DNA from: an uncultured Actinomycetes bacterium
Lineage (GTDB): Bacteria; Actinomycetota; Actinomycetes; Actinomycetales; Microbacteriaceae
Assembly: GCA_903920435.1 (NCBI GenBank)
Contig: CAIXMB010000094.1
Span: 1 to 64,000 of the forward strand
Length of the DNA: 64,000 nt
Reading direction: 5' to 3'
Shown here: positions 8,871-18,475 of the stretch, piece by piece
Position numbering within the stretch: the first letter of the stretch is position 1
Layout: each line of letters begins with the position of its first letter
Notes under the pieces: model-generated
The model's input: only the letters and a program-made list of their open reading frames with translations
Databases searched by the model: none
Told to the model about the DNA's origin: nothing
Position numbers and translations under genes: made by a program

Positions 8871-10100
8871 TCACCGCGCCAGCGCGGGCACCGTCCACGG
8901 CCGCACGACCGTCCAGAGCACGACGATCGAGACGAACGCAGTGCAGCCCATGATCGCGCCCATGGGCACGGCGCTGCTGATCCCGAACAAGCCGACGATG
9001 GGCGAGATGGCACCCGCGAGCCCGAAGTTGAGGGCGCCGAGGAGCGATGCAGCGGTGCCTGCCTCGCTCCCGTGATTCGCGAGCGCGAGCACCTGCGTGC
9101 ACGGGAAGCTGAAGCCGCACGCCGCGATGAAGAACCAGAGCGGAACGAGGATGCCGACGAGCCCCGCGCCCGCCGCATCGAGCACGACGATCGTGGCCGC
9201 CGAGAGCAGAAGCACCGTGAGGGCGCCGGAGAGGATCCACTGCGGCCCGACGAACCGCGCGAGGAAGGCGCTCGCCTGCACTCCCCCGACGACGCCCAGC
9301 GAGTTGATCGCGAACAGCAGCCCGAACTGCTGGGCGTCGAGCCCGTAGACCTGCTGGAAGAGGAACGACGACGACGAGAGGTACGCGAAGAGTCCCGAGA
9401 ACGTCATGCCCGCGATGATCGCGATGCCCACGAAGATGCGGTCGGAGAAGAGGGCGCCGTAGCGCTCGCGCGCCGTGCTGTGCCCGAGGTCGATGCGGCG
9501 CGCGGCGGGCAGGGTCTCCACGAGGAAGAACACCGACGCGAGCAGCACGATGCCGCCGTAGACGGCGAGGAACACGAACATGCCGCGCCACGGCATGAGG
9601 AGGAGCAGCTGCGAGCCGATGACGGGCGCGAGGATGGGGGCGAGTCCGTTGACGAGCGACAGGCGCGAGAGCATCCGTACCAGGGGCAGCCCGCCGAACA
9701 GGTCGCGCACGATCGCCATGGCGACGACACCCCCCGCCGCCGCCCCGATGCCCTGCAGCACCCGGAACACGAACAGCCACTCGATCGCGGGCGCGAGCGC
9801 GACGCCGATGCTGGCCGCGACGTGGATGCTCGCCGCAACGATGAGCGGAAGCCGCCGCCCCACGCGGTCGCTCCACGGGCCGACGAGCAGCTGCCCGACG
9901 GCGAAGCCCACCGTAGTGGCCGTGAGGGTGAGCTGGATGACCGCCGTCGACACGTCGAGCTCGCCCTCGATGACCGGGAAGGCGGGCAGGTACAGGTCGA
10001 TCGTGAACGAACCGAGTGCGGTCAGCGCCCCCAGCACGAGAACGTAGACGAGGCGCTGGCGGGGAGAGAGGGAGTCACCGGGGTGAACGACGGTAGTCAC
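8871..10100 (-). CDS. Bcr/CflA-type MFS efflux transporter
   Basis: A 409-residue protein with 12 predicted membrane segments. The opening TIDLYLPAFPVI and the loop GPWSDRVGRRLPL (MFS motif A) are characteristic of the Bcr/CflA drug:H+ antiporter group, as is FRVLQGIGAAAGGVVAMAIVRD in the fifth helix region. Known members export drugs or small metabolites such as cysteine, and some relatives export sugars. It starts 12 bases after the ROK regulator stop on the same strand, so the regulator may be co-transcribed with it. Confidence 0.85.
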   Translation of the reverse strand: MTTVVHPGDSLSPRQRLVYVLVLGALTALGSFTIDLYLPAFPVIEGELDVSTAVIQLTLTATTVGFAVGQLLVGPWSDRVGRRLPLIVAASIHVAASIGVALAPAIEWLFVFRVLQGIGAAAGGVVAMAIVRDLFGGLPLVRMLSRLSLVNGLAPILAPVIGSQLLLLMPWRGMFVFLAVYGGIVLLASVFFLVETLPAARRIDLGHSTARERYGALFSDRIFVGIAIIAGMTFSGLFAYLSSSSFLFQQVYGLDAQQFGLLFAINSLGVVGGVQASAFLARFVGPQWILSGALTVLLLSAATIVVLDAAGAGLVGILVPLWFFIAACGFSFPCTQVLALANHGSEAGTAASLLGALNFGLAGAISPIVGLFGISSAVPMGAIMGCTAFVSIVVLWTVVRPWTVPALAR

Positions 10101-10112
10101 AGCTAGCCAAGG

Positions 10113-11309
10113 TTACTGGCGCGAGCCCGCGGGGTCGGCGACGAGCGGCGCGAAGGCGAGCTCTGCGGCGCCGATGAGAAGTCGGTCGGCCCCGAGCCGG
10201 GCGGGCATGATGCGCGTATCGGCCCAGGCGGCGGCAACCACCTGGCCACCGACCGTCGTGTCGAAGGCCTCGGGGTCGAAACCCCGCAGGTCGGTGAGGA
10301 ACCCGCCGAGCACGACGAGGGAGGGGTTGAGCACGTTGATGGCGTTGCTGAGCGCCACGGCGAGGATGCGCCGCTGCCGGGCGACCTCGTCCACCACCTG
10401 CCGCCCGGTGGCAGACCGCAGCGCCGCGGTCAGGGTCGCCTCGTCGGCGGCCCGCAGTCCGAGCACGTCGAGCAGGCGCGCACGGCTCACCTCGTCCTCG
10501 AGTGTGCCGTCGGCGGTGACGCGGTCGGCGGGGTCGCCCACGCCGGGCCGGTTCTGGCCGAACTCGCCCGCGTAGCCGCCCGCGCCGGCGAGGGGGTGAC
10601 CGTCGACGATGACTCCCCCGCCGATGCCGCTCGCGCCGCCGTTGAGGTAGACGAGATCGTCGACGCCGCGCCCCGCACCGAAGCGGTGCTCGGCGAGCGC
10701 GCCCAGGCTCGCGTCGTTGCCGACCCAGGCCGGCAGCCCGGTCGCGCTCTCGACGAGCGAGGTGAGCGGAGCATCGGTCCAGTCGAGGTGCGGGGCCCAC
10801 CGCACGAGCCCGTCGCGGGCGCGCACGACGCCGGGCACCGCGAGCCCGACCCCGATCATCCGCCGGGAGCCGATCGCGTCTCGGAGCCCCTCGATGCGCT
10901 CGGCCACGATCTGCGCAACCTCGTCCGGGCTGGCCGGATGATCCATCTCGTGCCGCACGCGGTGCTCCACCCGCCCGGCCAGGCCGACGACGGCGAGCTC
11001 GATGGCGTCGACCTCGGGGTTGACCGCGATCGTGACGGGAGCCTCACCCGGCTGAACCCGGGGCGACGGGCGGCCCACGCGGTTCGTGGGGTCCGCGGTC
11101 GTCTCGACGACGATGCCGAGCTCGACGAGCTCGGCCACGAGTGCGGCGATGGTCGACCGGTTGAGCCCCGTGGCGGTGGTGAGGGTGGCCCGCGAGAGCC
11201 CGCCGGAGCGGTGCACGAGCTCGACGACCGCCGACAGGTTCTCGCGGCGCACCGAGTCGTTGCGGCTTCCGCGCACCGCGGGGAGCGGTTCGGCCTCGGT
11301 CACAGGCAC
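10113..11309 (-). CDS. ROK-family transcriptional regulator (XylR-like)
   Basis: A 398-residue protein with an N-terminal winged helix (about 15-80; LSRATLTTATGLNRSTIAAL) fused to a ROK sugar-kinase-like domain. The usual ROK zinc motif CxCGxxGCxE is missing: after GGYAGEFGQNRPGVGD there is no cysteine. This sets it apart from the second ROK at 28548. It lies 31 bases after the GH43 gene and 12 bases before the MFS gene, all on the minus strand. Given the xylose context it is a candidate xylose-responsive repressor of xylA/xylB, which is an inference. Confidence 0.82.
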   Translation of the reverse strand: MPVTEAEPLPAVRGSRNDSVRRENLSAVVELVHRSGGLSRATLTTATGLNRSTIAALVAELVELGIVVETTADPTNRVGRPSPRVQPGEAPVTIAVNPEVDAIELAVVGLAGRVEHRVRHEMDHPASPDEVAQIVAERIEGLRDAIGSRRMIGVGLAVPGVVRARDGLVRWAPHLDWTDAPLTSLVESATGLPAWVGNDASLGALAEHRFGAGRGVDDLVYLNGGASGIGGGVIVDGHPLAGAGGYAGEFGQNRPGVGDPADRVTADGTLEDEVSRARLLDVLGLRAADEATLTAALRSATGRQVVDEVARQRRILAVALSNAINVLNPSLVVLGGFLTDLRGFDPEAFDTTVGGQVVAAAWADTRIMPARLGADRLLIGAAELAFAPLVADPAGSRQ

Positions 11310-11340
11310 ACGATACCGTCCTCCCGCGGCGGGCGCTCAC

Positions 11341-12804
11341 TCAGGAGCGGTCATCCTGCGACCAGCCGGTGACGAGGGTGCTCGCGCCCACCGGGCCGGA
11401 GACGTAGGGGCCGAACGTGGTGCCGACGAATCCACCCGCCGTCTCGGTGCTCAGGGCGCTGAGCGGTGTGGTGCCGAGGGCGAGGGGCGGGGCATCCGTC
11501 GTCGAGGCCGACCAATCGACCCCGGCGCTCGAGATGCGGGCGGTGAGGGTGATCGGCCAGGCCGGGGCCGCCGCACTGGAGACCACCGCGTCATGACCGT
11601 GGCGGGCAATCAACCGCAGGCCGGATGCCCCGAGCTCGAGCCGCACGTGCGTGCCCGACGACTGGCGCAGCACGAGCCCCGCGCTGCCCTCCGGGTCGAG
11701 GCGCCCCAGGGTCACCGACACCGTGCTGTCGGTGCTGGAGAGCCTGCGCAGCAGTGCGGCGGTGGGCAGCGGGGAGGAGAGGTCGCTGCCCGTCGAGCGC
11801 AGTTCGAGCCCCTCCTCGGTCGGCACGGCGAAGGTCGCGAAGCCGCGCACCGCGAGGAAGTCGTCGGGCTGCGGCACGCCATCGGAGGCCCAGTGCCCCG
11901 CGCGCGGCACCGGCGGCTCGAGGCGGCCGAGACCGGGGTTGACCACGGGCCAGTCGTCCTCCCAGCCGACGCTCGCGAGGTGGGTCTCACGGCCGAGCAC
12001 GGTGTGCCCGTCGATCGGGCGGGTGGCGAGCATCACCATCCACCAGCGGCCGTCGGCCCCCTCGACGAGGTCGGCGTGCCCGACGTCCTGTACCTCGACG
12101 CCGTGGCCCAGGTGCCGGTGGGTGAGCACCGGGTTTCGCGGGCACGGCAGGTAGGGGCCGTGGAGGTCGCGGGAGCGCGCGACCATCACGGAGTGCTCGA
12201 ACGACGTGCCGCCCTCTGCGGTCATCAGGTAGAACCAGCCGTCGCGGTGGTAGAGGTGGGGCGCCTCGGCCCAGACGGCGCGGGCCATCGTGCGCGTCCA
12301 GATCACGCGCTCCTCGCCCACCAGCTCGCCGCGCGCGAGGTCGAGCTCGCGCATCCACACCTCGGTCTCGCCGTCGAACTGCTGCTCGGCGACCTCCCGG
12401 CAGCCGATCCACCAAGCGCGGCCCTCGTGGAAGAACAGCGAGGGGTCGATGCCGCGCGCGTCGGTCAGCAGCACCGGAGCCGACCACGGGCCTGCCGGGT
12501 CCTCGGCGGTCACGTAGAAGTTGCCGCCGCCGTCCATGCTCGTGCACGCGACGAAGAAGAGGCCGTCGTGGTGGCGGATGGTCGGGGCGAACATTCCGCG
12601 CGAATCGCCCACGGTCTCGTAGTCGAACTGCGCGGGGTCGTGGATCGCGTGCCCGACGAAGGTCCACTCCACGAGGTCGGTGCTCGCGTGGATGGGGATG
12701 CCCGGCAGGTACTCGAACGTGGAGGTCGCGAGGTAGTAGGTGCCGTCGACGAGGCAGATGCTCGGGTCTGGGTACATGCCCCGCAGCAGGGGGTTCGCCG
12801 TCAT
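11341..12804 (-). CDS. Glycoside hydrolase family 43 (beta-xylosidase / arabinofuranosidase)
   Basis: A 487-residue five-bladed propeller enzyme without a signal peptide, hence probably cytoplasmic. The three GH43 acids are visible: Asp in MYPDPSICL, Asp in GIDPSLFF, and Glu in WAEAPHLYHRDG. Residues from about 310 onward form the C-terminal beta-sandwich typical of GH43 beta-xylosidases. It would remove xylose or arabinose from imported oligosaccharides. The ATG at 12804 overlaps the GH3 stop as ATGA. The frame stays open upstream, but that part is non-homologous and lies inside GH3. It is the last enzyme gene of the CUT1 operon. Confidence 0.92.
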   Translation of the reverse strand: MTANPLLRGMYPDPSICLVDGTYYLATSTFEYLPGIPIHASTDLVEWTFVGHAIHDPAQFDYETVGDSRGMFAPTIRHHDGLFFVACTSMDGGGNFYVTAEDPAGPWSAPVLLTDARGIDPSLFFHEGRAWWIGCREVAEQQFDGETEVWMRELDLARGELVGEERVIWTRTMARAVWAEAPHLYHRDGWFYLMTAEGGTSFEHSVMVARSRDLHGPYLPCPRNPVLTHRHLGHGVEVQDVGHADLVEGADGRWWMVMLATRPIDGHTVLGRETHLASVGWEDDWPVVNPGLGRLEPPVPRAGHWASDGVPQPDDFLAVRGFATFAVPTEEGLELRSTGSDLSSPLPTAALLRRLSSTDSTVSVTLGRLDPEGSAGLVLRQSSGTHVRLELGASGLRLIARHGHDAVVSSAAAPAWPITLTARISSAGVDWSASTTDAPPLALGTTPLSALSTETAGGFVGTTFGPYVSGPVGASTLVTGWSQDDRS

Positions 12805-15101
12805 ACGCTCGCGACCACCCGCTCGATCTGCGCGGCGCCGATGCGCCCGTCGGCTGCGGTCAGCACGTGGGTCGTGCCGGTGAGCACGAGAGCCGCAGTG
12901 GCCTCCTTCGTCGCGCACGACGGGCCCACCCACAGCTCGATGTCGCCGGCCTCGACGATGCGCTCGCCGTCGGTGCCCGTGAAGGCGAGGGCGGCCGCGG
13001 GCACGGTGAACTGCACGGTGACCTCCTCGCCGGGCTCCAGCTCCACCCGCTGGTACGCGACCAGCTGGGCGAGCGGCCGCGTCACACTGGCGACGACATC
13101 GCGCGCGTACAACTGCACGACGTCGGTTCCCGCGCGGTCGCCCGTGTTCAGCACGCGCACGCGCGCCGTGAACGCCGAGCCGGCGGCGACGGGACCGTCG
13201 ACGACGAGGGCCTCCCGGGAGAACGAGGTGTAGGTGAGTCCGTGGCCGAACGGGAAGACCGGCGTGCTGTCGACGCTCGTGATGTCGGAGGGACCGCCGA
13301 GCCTCGGGTGCAGGTAGGAGTACGGCTGCGCGCCGGCCGAGCGCGGCATCGAGACCGGAAGCCTGCCCGAGGGCGCCTCACGGCCCGACACGATGGCGGC
13401 GAGCGCCGCCGAGCCCTCCTCACCCGGGAAGAACGTCTGGAGCACGGCCCCGACGGGTCCCGAGAGGGCCCAGTCGAGCACGTACGGACGCCCCGTCACG
13501 ACGATCACGACGACGGGCGTGCCCGTCGCTGCCACCGCCTCGATGAGCTCGCGCTGCACGCCCGGCAGCTCGAGCGACTCGACATCGTTGCCCTCGCCCA
13601 CGGTTCCGCGGCCGAACAGTCCGGCCCGATCGCCGACGACCACGATGGCCACCTCGGCGCTCCGGGCCGCTGCCACGGCGGCGGGGATGCCCGTGCGGTC
13701 GGTGCCTTCGACCGCGCATCCGGTCTCGTGCACGATCTCGGCGCCCGGCAGCTCGGCGCGCAGTGCGTCGAGGATCGTGGGGATCTCGAAGCCCAGGGGC
13801 ACCTCGGGGTGGAAGGCGAGTACATGGTTGGCGAACGAGTAGCAGCCCATGAGCGCCTCGGACGAATCCGCGTTCGGGCCGATCACCGCGATGGAGCGGG
13901 TCGTGCCGGCCAGCGGAAGCACCCCGTCGTTGGTGAGCAGCACCACGGATTCGGCGGCCAGGCGGTGGGCCACGGCGCGGTGCTCCGGCGAGTCGAGGTC
14001 GATCGCCGTCGGCGGGGTGTCGAAGGTCTCGTCGAGCAGGCCGAGCTCCTCCTTCTGCGCCAGCACGCGCAGCACGGCGCGGTCGATGAGCGCGATGTCG
14101 GTCTCGCCCGACGCGACCCTGGCGGCGAGCGGGGCGGCGAACGCGTCGCCGTTGGGCAGTTCCACGTCGATGCCCGCGCGCAGCGCCAGGTCGGCGGCGG
14201 CCCCGGGGTCGACGGCGACGTCGTGCATGCTGTGCAGGAACTCGACGGCGAAGTAGTCGGAGACGACGACGCCGTCGAAGCCCCAGCGCGTGCGGAGGAT
14301 GTCGGTGAGATAGCGCGGGGTCCCGCCCACCGGTTCGCCGTCGATCTCGGCGTACGAGTTCATGACCGAGCGCGCCCCGCCATCGCGGATCGCCATCTCG
14401 AACGGCGGCAGCAGCACGTCGTTGATCTCGCGCTGCCCCGCGTGCACGGGGGCGTGATTGCGCCCCGCCTGCGAGGCCGAGTACCCGACGAAGTGCTTGA
14501 GGGTGGCGTGCACACCGGCCTTCTGGAGACCTTGCACGTAGGCGGTGCCGATCGTGCCGACGACGTACGGATCCTCGGCGATGCACTCGTCGACGCGCCC
14601 CCAGCGGGCGTCGCGCACGACGTCGAGCACGGGCGCGAGGCCCTGGTGGATGCCGAGCGCGCGCATGGAGTCCCCGATGAGCTCGCCCATCTCGCGCACG
14701 AGCTCCGGGTCGAACGCGGCACCCCACGCGAGCGGAGTCGGGAACGTCGCGGCCTTCCACGCGGCGAGGCCCGTGAGGCACTCCTCGTGCACGATCGCCG
14801 GGATGCCCAGCCGGGACTGCTCCCGCAGGCGCGCCTGCTCCAACCACAGCCAGCGCGCACGTTCGATCGGCTCGACCGGCCGGGTGCCGTAGACGCGGCT
14901 CAGGTGCCCGAGCCCGTGCGCGGTGACCGTCTCGTACCGGGCAGTCGCGACCTTCTCGCCCGACATGGGTGCGACGACCTCGTTGCCCTGGTCCACCCAG
15001 TAGCCGACGAGCTGTGCGAGTTTCTCGTCGACGGTCATTCGCGCGTGCAGTTCGCGCACGCGCTGGGAAACCACGATGTCCTGATCGGTCACGTTCCTCA
15101 A
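12801..15101 (-). CDS. Glycoside hydrolase family 3 (beta-xylosidase / beta-glucosidase)
   Basis: About 766 residues with three GH3 domains: the N-terminal barrel (about 40-340) with nucleophile Asp in GVVVSDYFAVEF, the C-terminal GH3 domain (about 390-620), and a fibronectin-III-like domain (about 655-735; RVLNTGDRAGTDVVQLY). There is no signal peptide, so it acts inside the cell on imported oligosaccharides. A TTG at 15101 overlaps the permease stop as TTGA. A GTG at 15092 in the same frame, just behind GAGG, is an alternative start. In this operon xylobiose or xylo-oligosaccharides are the likely substrates. Confidence 0.92.
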   Translation of the reverse strand: MRNVTDQDIVVSQRVRELHARMTVDEKLAQLVGYWVDQGNEVVAPMSGEKVATARYETVTAHGLGHLSRVYGTRPVEPIERARWLWLEQARLREQSRLGIPAIVHEECLTGLAAWKAATFPTPLAWGAAFDPELVREMGELIGDSMRALGIHQGLAPVLDVVRDARWGRVDECIAEDPYVVGTIGTAYVQGLQKAGVHATLKHFVGYSASQAGRNHAPVHAGQREINDVLLPPFEMAIRDGGARSVMNSYAEIDGEPVGGTPRYLTDILRTRWGFDGVVVSDYFAVEFLHSMHDVAVDPGAAADLALRAGIDVELPNGDAFAAPLAARVASGETDIALIDRAVLRVLAQKEELGLLDETFDTPPTAIDLDSPEHRAVAHRLAAESVVLLTNDGVLPLAGTTRSIAVIGPNADSSEALMGCYSFANHVLAFHPEVPLGFEIPTILDALRAELPGAEIVHETGCAVEGTDRTGIPAAVAAARSAEVAIVVVGDRAGLFGRGTVGEGNDVESLELPGVQRELIEAVAATGTPVVVIVVTGRPYVLDWALSGPVGAVLQTFFPGEEGSAALAAIVSGREAPSGRLPVSMPRSAGAQPYSYLHPRLGGPSDITSVDSTPVFPFGHGLTYTSFSREALVVDGPVAAGSAFTARVRVLNTGDRAGTDVVQLYARDVVASVTRPLAQLVAYQRVELEPGEEVTVQFTVPAAALAFTGTDGERIVEAGDIELWVGPSCATKEATAALVLTGTTHVLTAADGRIGAAQIERVVASV

Positions 15102-15946
15102 CCCTTTACTGCGCCGGTGAGGCCACCGACGATACGACGTTCGAACAGGCTGAAGAAGACGAGCGCGGGGATCATCGACAGCGAGGTGAAGGCGAGCACC
15201 TTGGCGGTGTCCACCGAGTACTGCGAGGCGAACGCCTGCACGCCGAGCGGCAGCGTGTACGACGCCTCGTTGTTGAGGATGAACAGCGGCAGGATGTAGC
15301 TGTTCCAGCTCTGGATGAAGGCGAGGATCGCCACCGTGATGACGCCCGGCTTCGACAGTGGGATGACCATGCGCCAGAAGAAGCCGATGCGGCTGCAGCC
15401 GTCGATGGCCGCGGCCTCCTGCAGCTCACGCGGGATCGCCTGCAGGAACGGCACGAGGATGATGATCGTGAGCGGGAGCGCGAAGGCGATCTGCGGCACG
15501 ATGACACCGCCGAGCGAGTTCATCAGGCCGAGCGTGCGCACGAGGATGTACAGCGGCGTGATCGCGACGGCGAGCGGGAACATGAGCCCGGCCGAGAACA
15601 GCGCGTACATGAACCCGCGACCGCGGAAGCTGTAGCGCGCGAGCACGAAGCTCGCCATGAGCCCGAGGGCGACGACGAAGAAGGTGGTCACGACGGCGGT
15701 GATCAGCGAGTTGGCAACCTCGCGCCAGAACACCTCGCTCGACAGCACATCGCCGTAGTGGCTGAGGTTCCAGGTCGACGGCAGCCCCGCGGGGTCGACC
15801 GTGATCTCGGAGTTGGTGCGGAACCCACCGAGGATCACGTACGCCACCGGCACGAGCATCACCGCGATGAGCACGAGGGCGATGAAGTAGATCACCGGCC
15901 CCGAGGTCTTGCGCCGACGGGGTCGGGTGTCGAGTGCCACGGCCAT
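15098..15946 (-). CDS. CUT1 sugar ABC permease, MalG-like
   Basis: A 282-residue inner-membrane subunit with six predicted helices. The EAA loop with the BPD_transp_1 signature is visible as ELQEAAAIDGCSRIGFFWRM. The start ATG overlaps the stop of the MalF-like gene as ATGA. The long open frame upstream is only a shadow. It pairs with the MalF-like subunit and the binding protein. The shared ATPase (MsiK/MalK type) is not encoded in the cluster, which is common for actinobacterial CUT1 systems. Confidence 0.92.
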   Translation of the reverse strand: MAVALDTRPRRRKTSGPVIYFIALVLIAVMLVPVAYVILGGFRTNSEITVDPAGLPSTWNLSHYGDVLSSEVFWREVANSLITAVVTTFFVVALGLMASFVLARYSFRGRGFMYALFSAGLMFPLAVAITPLYILVRTLGLMNSLGGVIVPQIAFALPLTIIILVPFLQAIPRELQEAAAIDGCSRIGFFWRMVIPLSKPGVITVAILAFIQSWNSYILPLFILNNEASYTLPLGVQAFASQYSVDTAKVLAFTSLSMIPALVFFSLFERRIVGGLTGAVKG

Positions 15947-16965
15947 CAGATCTTGTCTCCCGAGATAGCTCCCTGGGTATCGCGGCGCAGGAGGAAGCGC
16001 TGGTACAGCAGTGCGATGCCGAGCGAGATGAGGAACATGACGACGGCGACGGCGTTGCCGTAGCCGTAGCTGCCGGCGTTGCGGCCGTTGACCACCATGT
16101 AGGTGGCCATCGTCGAGGTGCCCGCGGTCGAGGCGATGTACTGGCCCCAGATGATGTAGACGAGGTCGAACAACTGGAACGACCCGATGATCGAGAGGAA
16201 CGCCCAGATCCGGATCGTCGGACCGAGCAGCGGGAGCACGATGAGCCGCTGCACCTGCCAGTAGGAGGCGCCGTCGATGGATGCCGCTTCCGACAGCTCC
16301 TCGGGAATGCCCTGCAGGCCCGCGAGGAAGAGGATCACGGCGAAGCCGACGTACTTCCAGGTGATGATCACGAGCAGCGACCAGATCGCGAGGCTCGGGT
16401 TGGAGAGCCAGTCCTGCCGGAGGTCGCCGAGGCCGACCTTCTCGAGCAGGCCGTTTGCGGCGCCGCCCGACTGCAGCATGAGGCTCCAGCCGAGACCGAC
16501 AGCGACCTCGGAGATCACGTACGGCACGAAGATCAGCACCCGGATCACGGACTGCCCGCGCATCTTCCGGTTGAGCAGCAGGGCGAGGCCGATCGCGATC
16601 GGGCCCTGCACGACGAGCGACAGCACAGCGATCATGACGTTGTGCTTGAGGGCCTCGATGAAGGTCGGGTCCTGAAGGATCGTGACGTAGTTGCGCAGCC
16701 CGACGAAGTCGGTGGCGGGGCCGTAGCCGGCCCAGCTGAAGAAGCCGTAGTACGCCGCGAGGATGACGGGGAAGATCACGAACAGGACGAAGACGACGAG
16801 CGCCGGCCCTGCGAGTGCCGCGATCTCGAGGCGCATGCGCCAACCGCCGTTGCCCTGGGGGCGACGCCGGCGGGATGGGGCCGCTGCGGTTGCAGCGACC
16901 CCACCCCCTCCGAGATCCACGTGCGGGTCCAGCGCCAGGCGCGGGTTCTCGCTAGTGGATGTCAT
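15946..16965 (-). CDS. CUT1 sugar ABC permease, MalF-like
   Basis: A 339-residue permease with a basic, proline-rich N-terminus (to about residue 45) and six hydrophobic helices. The EAA loop reads ELSEAASIDGASYWQVQRL, the contact site for the cytoplasmic ATPase. It begins 13 bases after the binding-protein stop and is followed by the MalG-like gene with a 4-base overlap. The gene order and the GH3/GH43 neighbours suggest uptake of xylo-oligosaccharides. Confidence 0.92.
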   Translation of the reverse strand: MTSTSENPRLALDPHVDLGGGGVAATAAAPSRRRRPQGNGGWRMRLEIAALAGPALVVFVLFVIFPVILAAYYGFFSWAGYGPATDFVGLRNYVTILQDPTFIEALKHNVMIAVLSLVVQGPIAIGLALLLNRKMRGQSVIRVLIFVPYVISEVAVGLGWSLMLQSGGAANGLLEKVGLGDLRQDWLSNPSLAIWSLLVIITWKYVGFAVILFLAGLQGIPEELSEAASIDGASYWQVQRLIVLPLLGPTIRIWAFLSIIGSFQLFDLVYIIWGQYIASTAGTSTMATYMVVNGRNAGSYGYGNAVAVVMFLISLGIALLYQRFLLRRDTQGAISGDKI

Positions 16966-16978
16966 GCGCTGGTGCTCC

Positions 16979-18259
16979 TTACGACTTGGCCGCGGCGTCG
17001 TTGACGGCGGTCACGATGTCCTTCGCCGTGCCCTGGCCCGCCATGAGGTTGACCACCGCGACATTGAGCGCGTTGCCCACGTTCTGGCCGAACAGGGTGT
17101 CGAGCCAGACCGTCACGTAGGGAGCGTCGTTGTACGAGCTGAGCAGCAGCTTCGCCGCCGCGTCGGTGACCGCACCCTGCGCGTCCTTGCTCGCGGGGAT
17201 CGTCTGGAACGCGGTCGCGTAGCCCTCCTGGTTGTCCTTCTCGGCGATGAAGTTGAGGAAGTCCACGCAGGCTGCCGGGGCATCCACGTAGCAGGAGAAG
17301 CCGTCGACGCCGCCCATCATGGCGCCCTCGCCGCCCTCGCCGCCGCTGACCGCGGGGAACGGGAACCACCCGAGGTCGGGCAGCGCCTTGCCGTCGGGCG
17401 TGAGCGAGGCGATGACTCCCGGATCCCACGCGCCCATGAGCTCCATGGCCGCCTGGTGGTTCGCCAGCAGGCCCGCCGACGAGCCGGCGCCCTGCTGGGC
17501 GGAGGTGGTGAGGAAGCCGTCGTTGTAGGGGTCGGTCGCGATGAAGTCGGCGAGCTGCTCGCCGGCCTTCTCGAAGCACGGGTCGTCGAATGAGCGCGTT
17601 GCCGCTGCCTCGTTGATCACGTCCTGCGAGCAGGCGCGCAGCGCGAAGTTGTAGTACCAGTGCGCTGCGGGCCACGCGTCCTTCGCCCCGAGGGCGATGG
17701 GCGCGATACCGGCCGCCTTGAGCTTGTCATTGGCGTCGACGAGCTCGTCGATCGTCGTCGGGGTCTCGGTGATCCCGGCCTGGTCGAACAGGTCTGTGCT
17801 GTAGTAGATGCCCTCGGGGAGCACTGCCACGGGCATCCCGTAGTTCTTGCCGTCGACGACGTAGGCGTCGAGCACGCCGCCGAGCGCGTCCTTGGTGGCC
17901 TGGGTGATCTTGTCGGTCAGGTCCATCGCCTGGCCGGCCTTGACCACGTCGGCGAGCTTGCCGCCGCCGCGGGCCATGAAGATGTCGGGCGCGTCACCCG
18001 AGTTGAGGGCGGTCTGGAGCTTGCCGTCCATCTCCTCGTTCTGGATGGCCTGGATCTCGATGGTGACGTTGGGGTTGGCCGCCTCGAACGCGGCGACGGT
18101 CTTCTCCCAGTAGGCCTTGCCATCGCCCGTGGTCGAGTTGTGCCAGAAGGTCATCGTGACCTTGCCGTCATCGGCGGTGCCTCCGCCGCTGCATCCGCTG
18201 AGGGCGAGCGCGCCCGCGGCGACGAACGCCGCGGCCGAGAGGATTCTCTTGGCTTTCAT
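16979..18259 (-). CDS. CUT1 extracellular sugar-binding lipoprotein
   Basis: A 426-residue binding protein. It starts with a lipoprotein signal (MKAKRILSAAAFVAAGALALSGC is split here as a positively charged start, a hydrophobic core and the lipobox LSGC), so Cys23 should be lipidated. The mature part has the SBP_bac_1 pattern (TMTFWHNSTTGDGKAYWEK, late YVTVWLD). It captures an oligosaccharide for the adjacent permeases. The ATG at 18259 is preceded by AGAGAACAGG. The frame extends further upstream, but that stretch lies in the regulatory region. First gene of the five-gene operon. Confidence 0.92.
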   Translation of the reverse strand: MKAKRILSAAAFVAAGALALSGCSGGGTADDGKVTMTFWHNSTTGDGKAYWEKTVAAFEAANPNVTIEIQAIQNEEMDGKLQTALNSGDAPDIFMARGGGKLADVVKAGQAMDLTDKITQATKDALGGVLDAYVVDGKNYGMPVAVLPEGIYYSTDLFDQAGITETPTTIDELVDANDKLKAAGIAPIALGAKDAWPAAHWYYNFALRACSQDVINEAAATRSFDDPCFEKAGEQLADFIATDPYNDGFLTTSAQQGAGSSAGLLANHQAAMELMGAWDPGVIASLTPDGKALPDLGWFPFPAVSGGEGGEGAMMGGVDGFSCYVDAPAACVDFLNFIAEKDNQEGYATAFQTIPASKDAQGAVTDAAAKLLLSSYNDAPYVTVWLDTLFGQNVGNALNVAVVNLMAGQGTAKDIVTAVNDAAAKS

Positions 18260-18405
18260 TGATTCCACCTGTTCTCTTCGTTGAGTCGCGTCTCGATCCT
18301 TGAGACGCTGCGGGGATGCGCCGTGCCACACGGCGCAGCTGATTGCGGTGCGGTTGTCCCGGTAGGAACCCGGGCTGTATCCGGATCCTGTCCAGAGTGG
18401 GGCCA

Positions 18406-18434
18406 GTGTTACTGGCGATCGCATATCGTGTCAA
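18406..18434 (-). promoter_or_regulatory. Predicted promoter of the CUT1-GH3-GH43 operon
   Basis: Reading the minus strand there is a consensus -35 TTGACA (18434-18429), a 17-base spacer, and a weaker -10 TAACAC (18411-18406). The -35 lies right beside the 14-bp operator palindrome at 18436-18449, so LacI binding would block the polymerase. The leader to the ATG at 18259 would be about 140 bases. Confidence 0.5.
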
Positions 18435-18435
18435 A

Positions 18436-18449
18436 CGTTTTCGAAAACG
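18436..18449. promoter_or_regulatory. LacI-type operator palindrome
   Basis: The 14 bases CGTTTTCGAAAACG form a perfect palindrome between the divergent binding-protein and lacI genes. It adjoins the -35 of the sugar operon and overlaps the likely lacI promoter. The overlapping stretch CGAAAACGCTTTCG (18442-18455) is a second near-palindrome with the central CG typical of LacI-family sites. Both positions fit repression and autoregulation by the LacI protein at 18476. Confidence 0.65.
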
Positions 18450-18475
18450 CTTTCGGAGGACTAGCATTTCGACCC

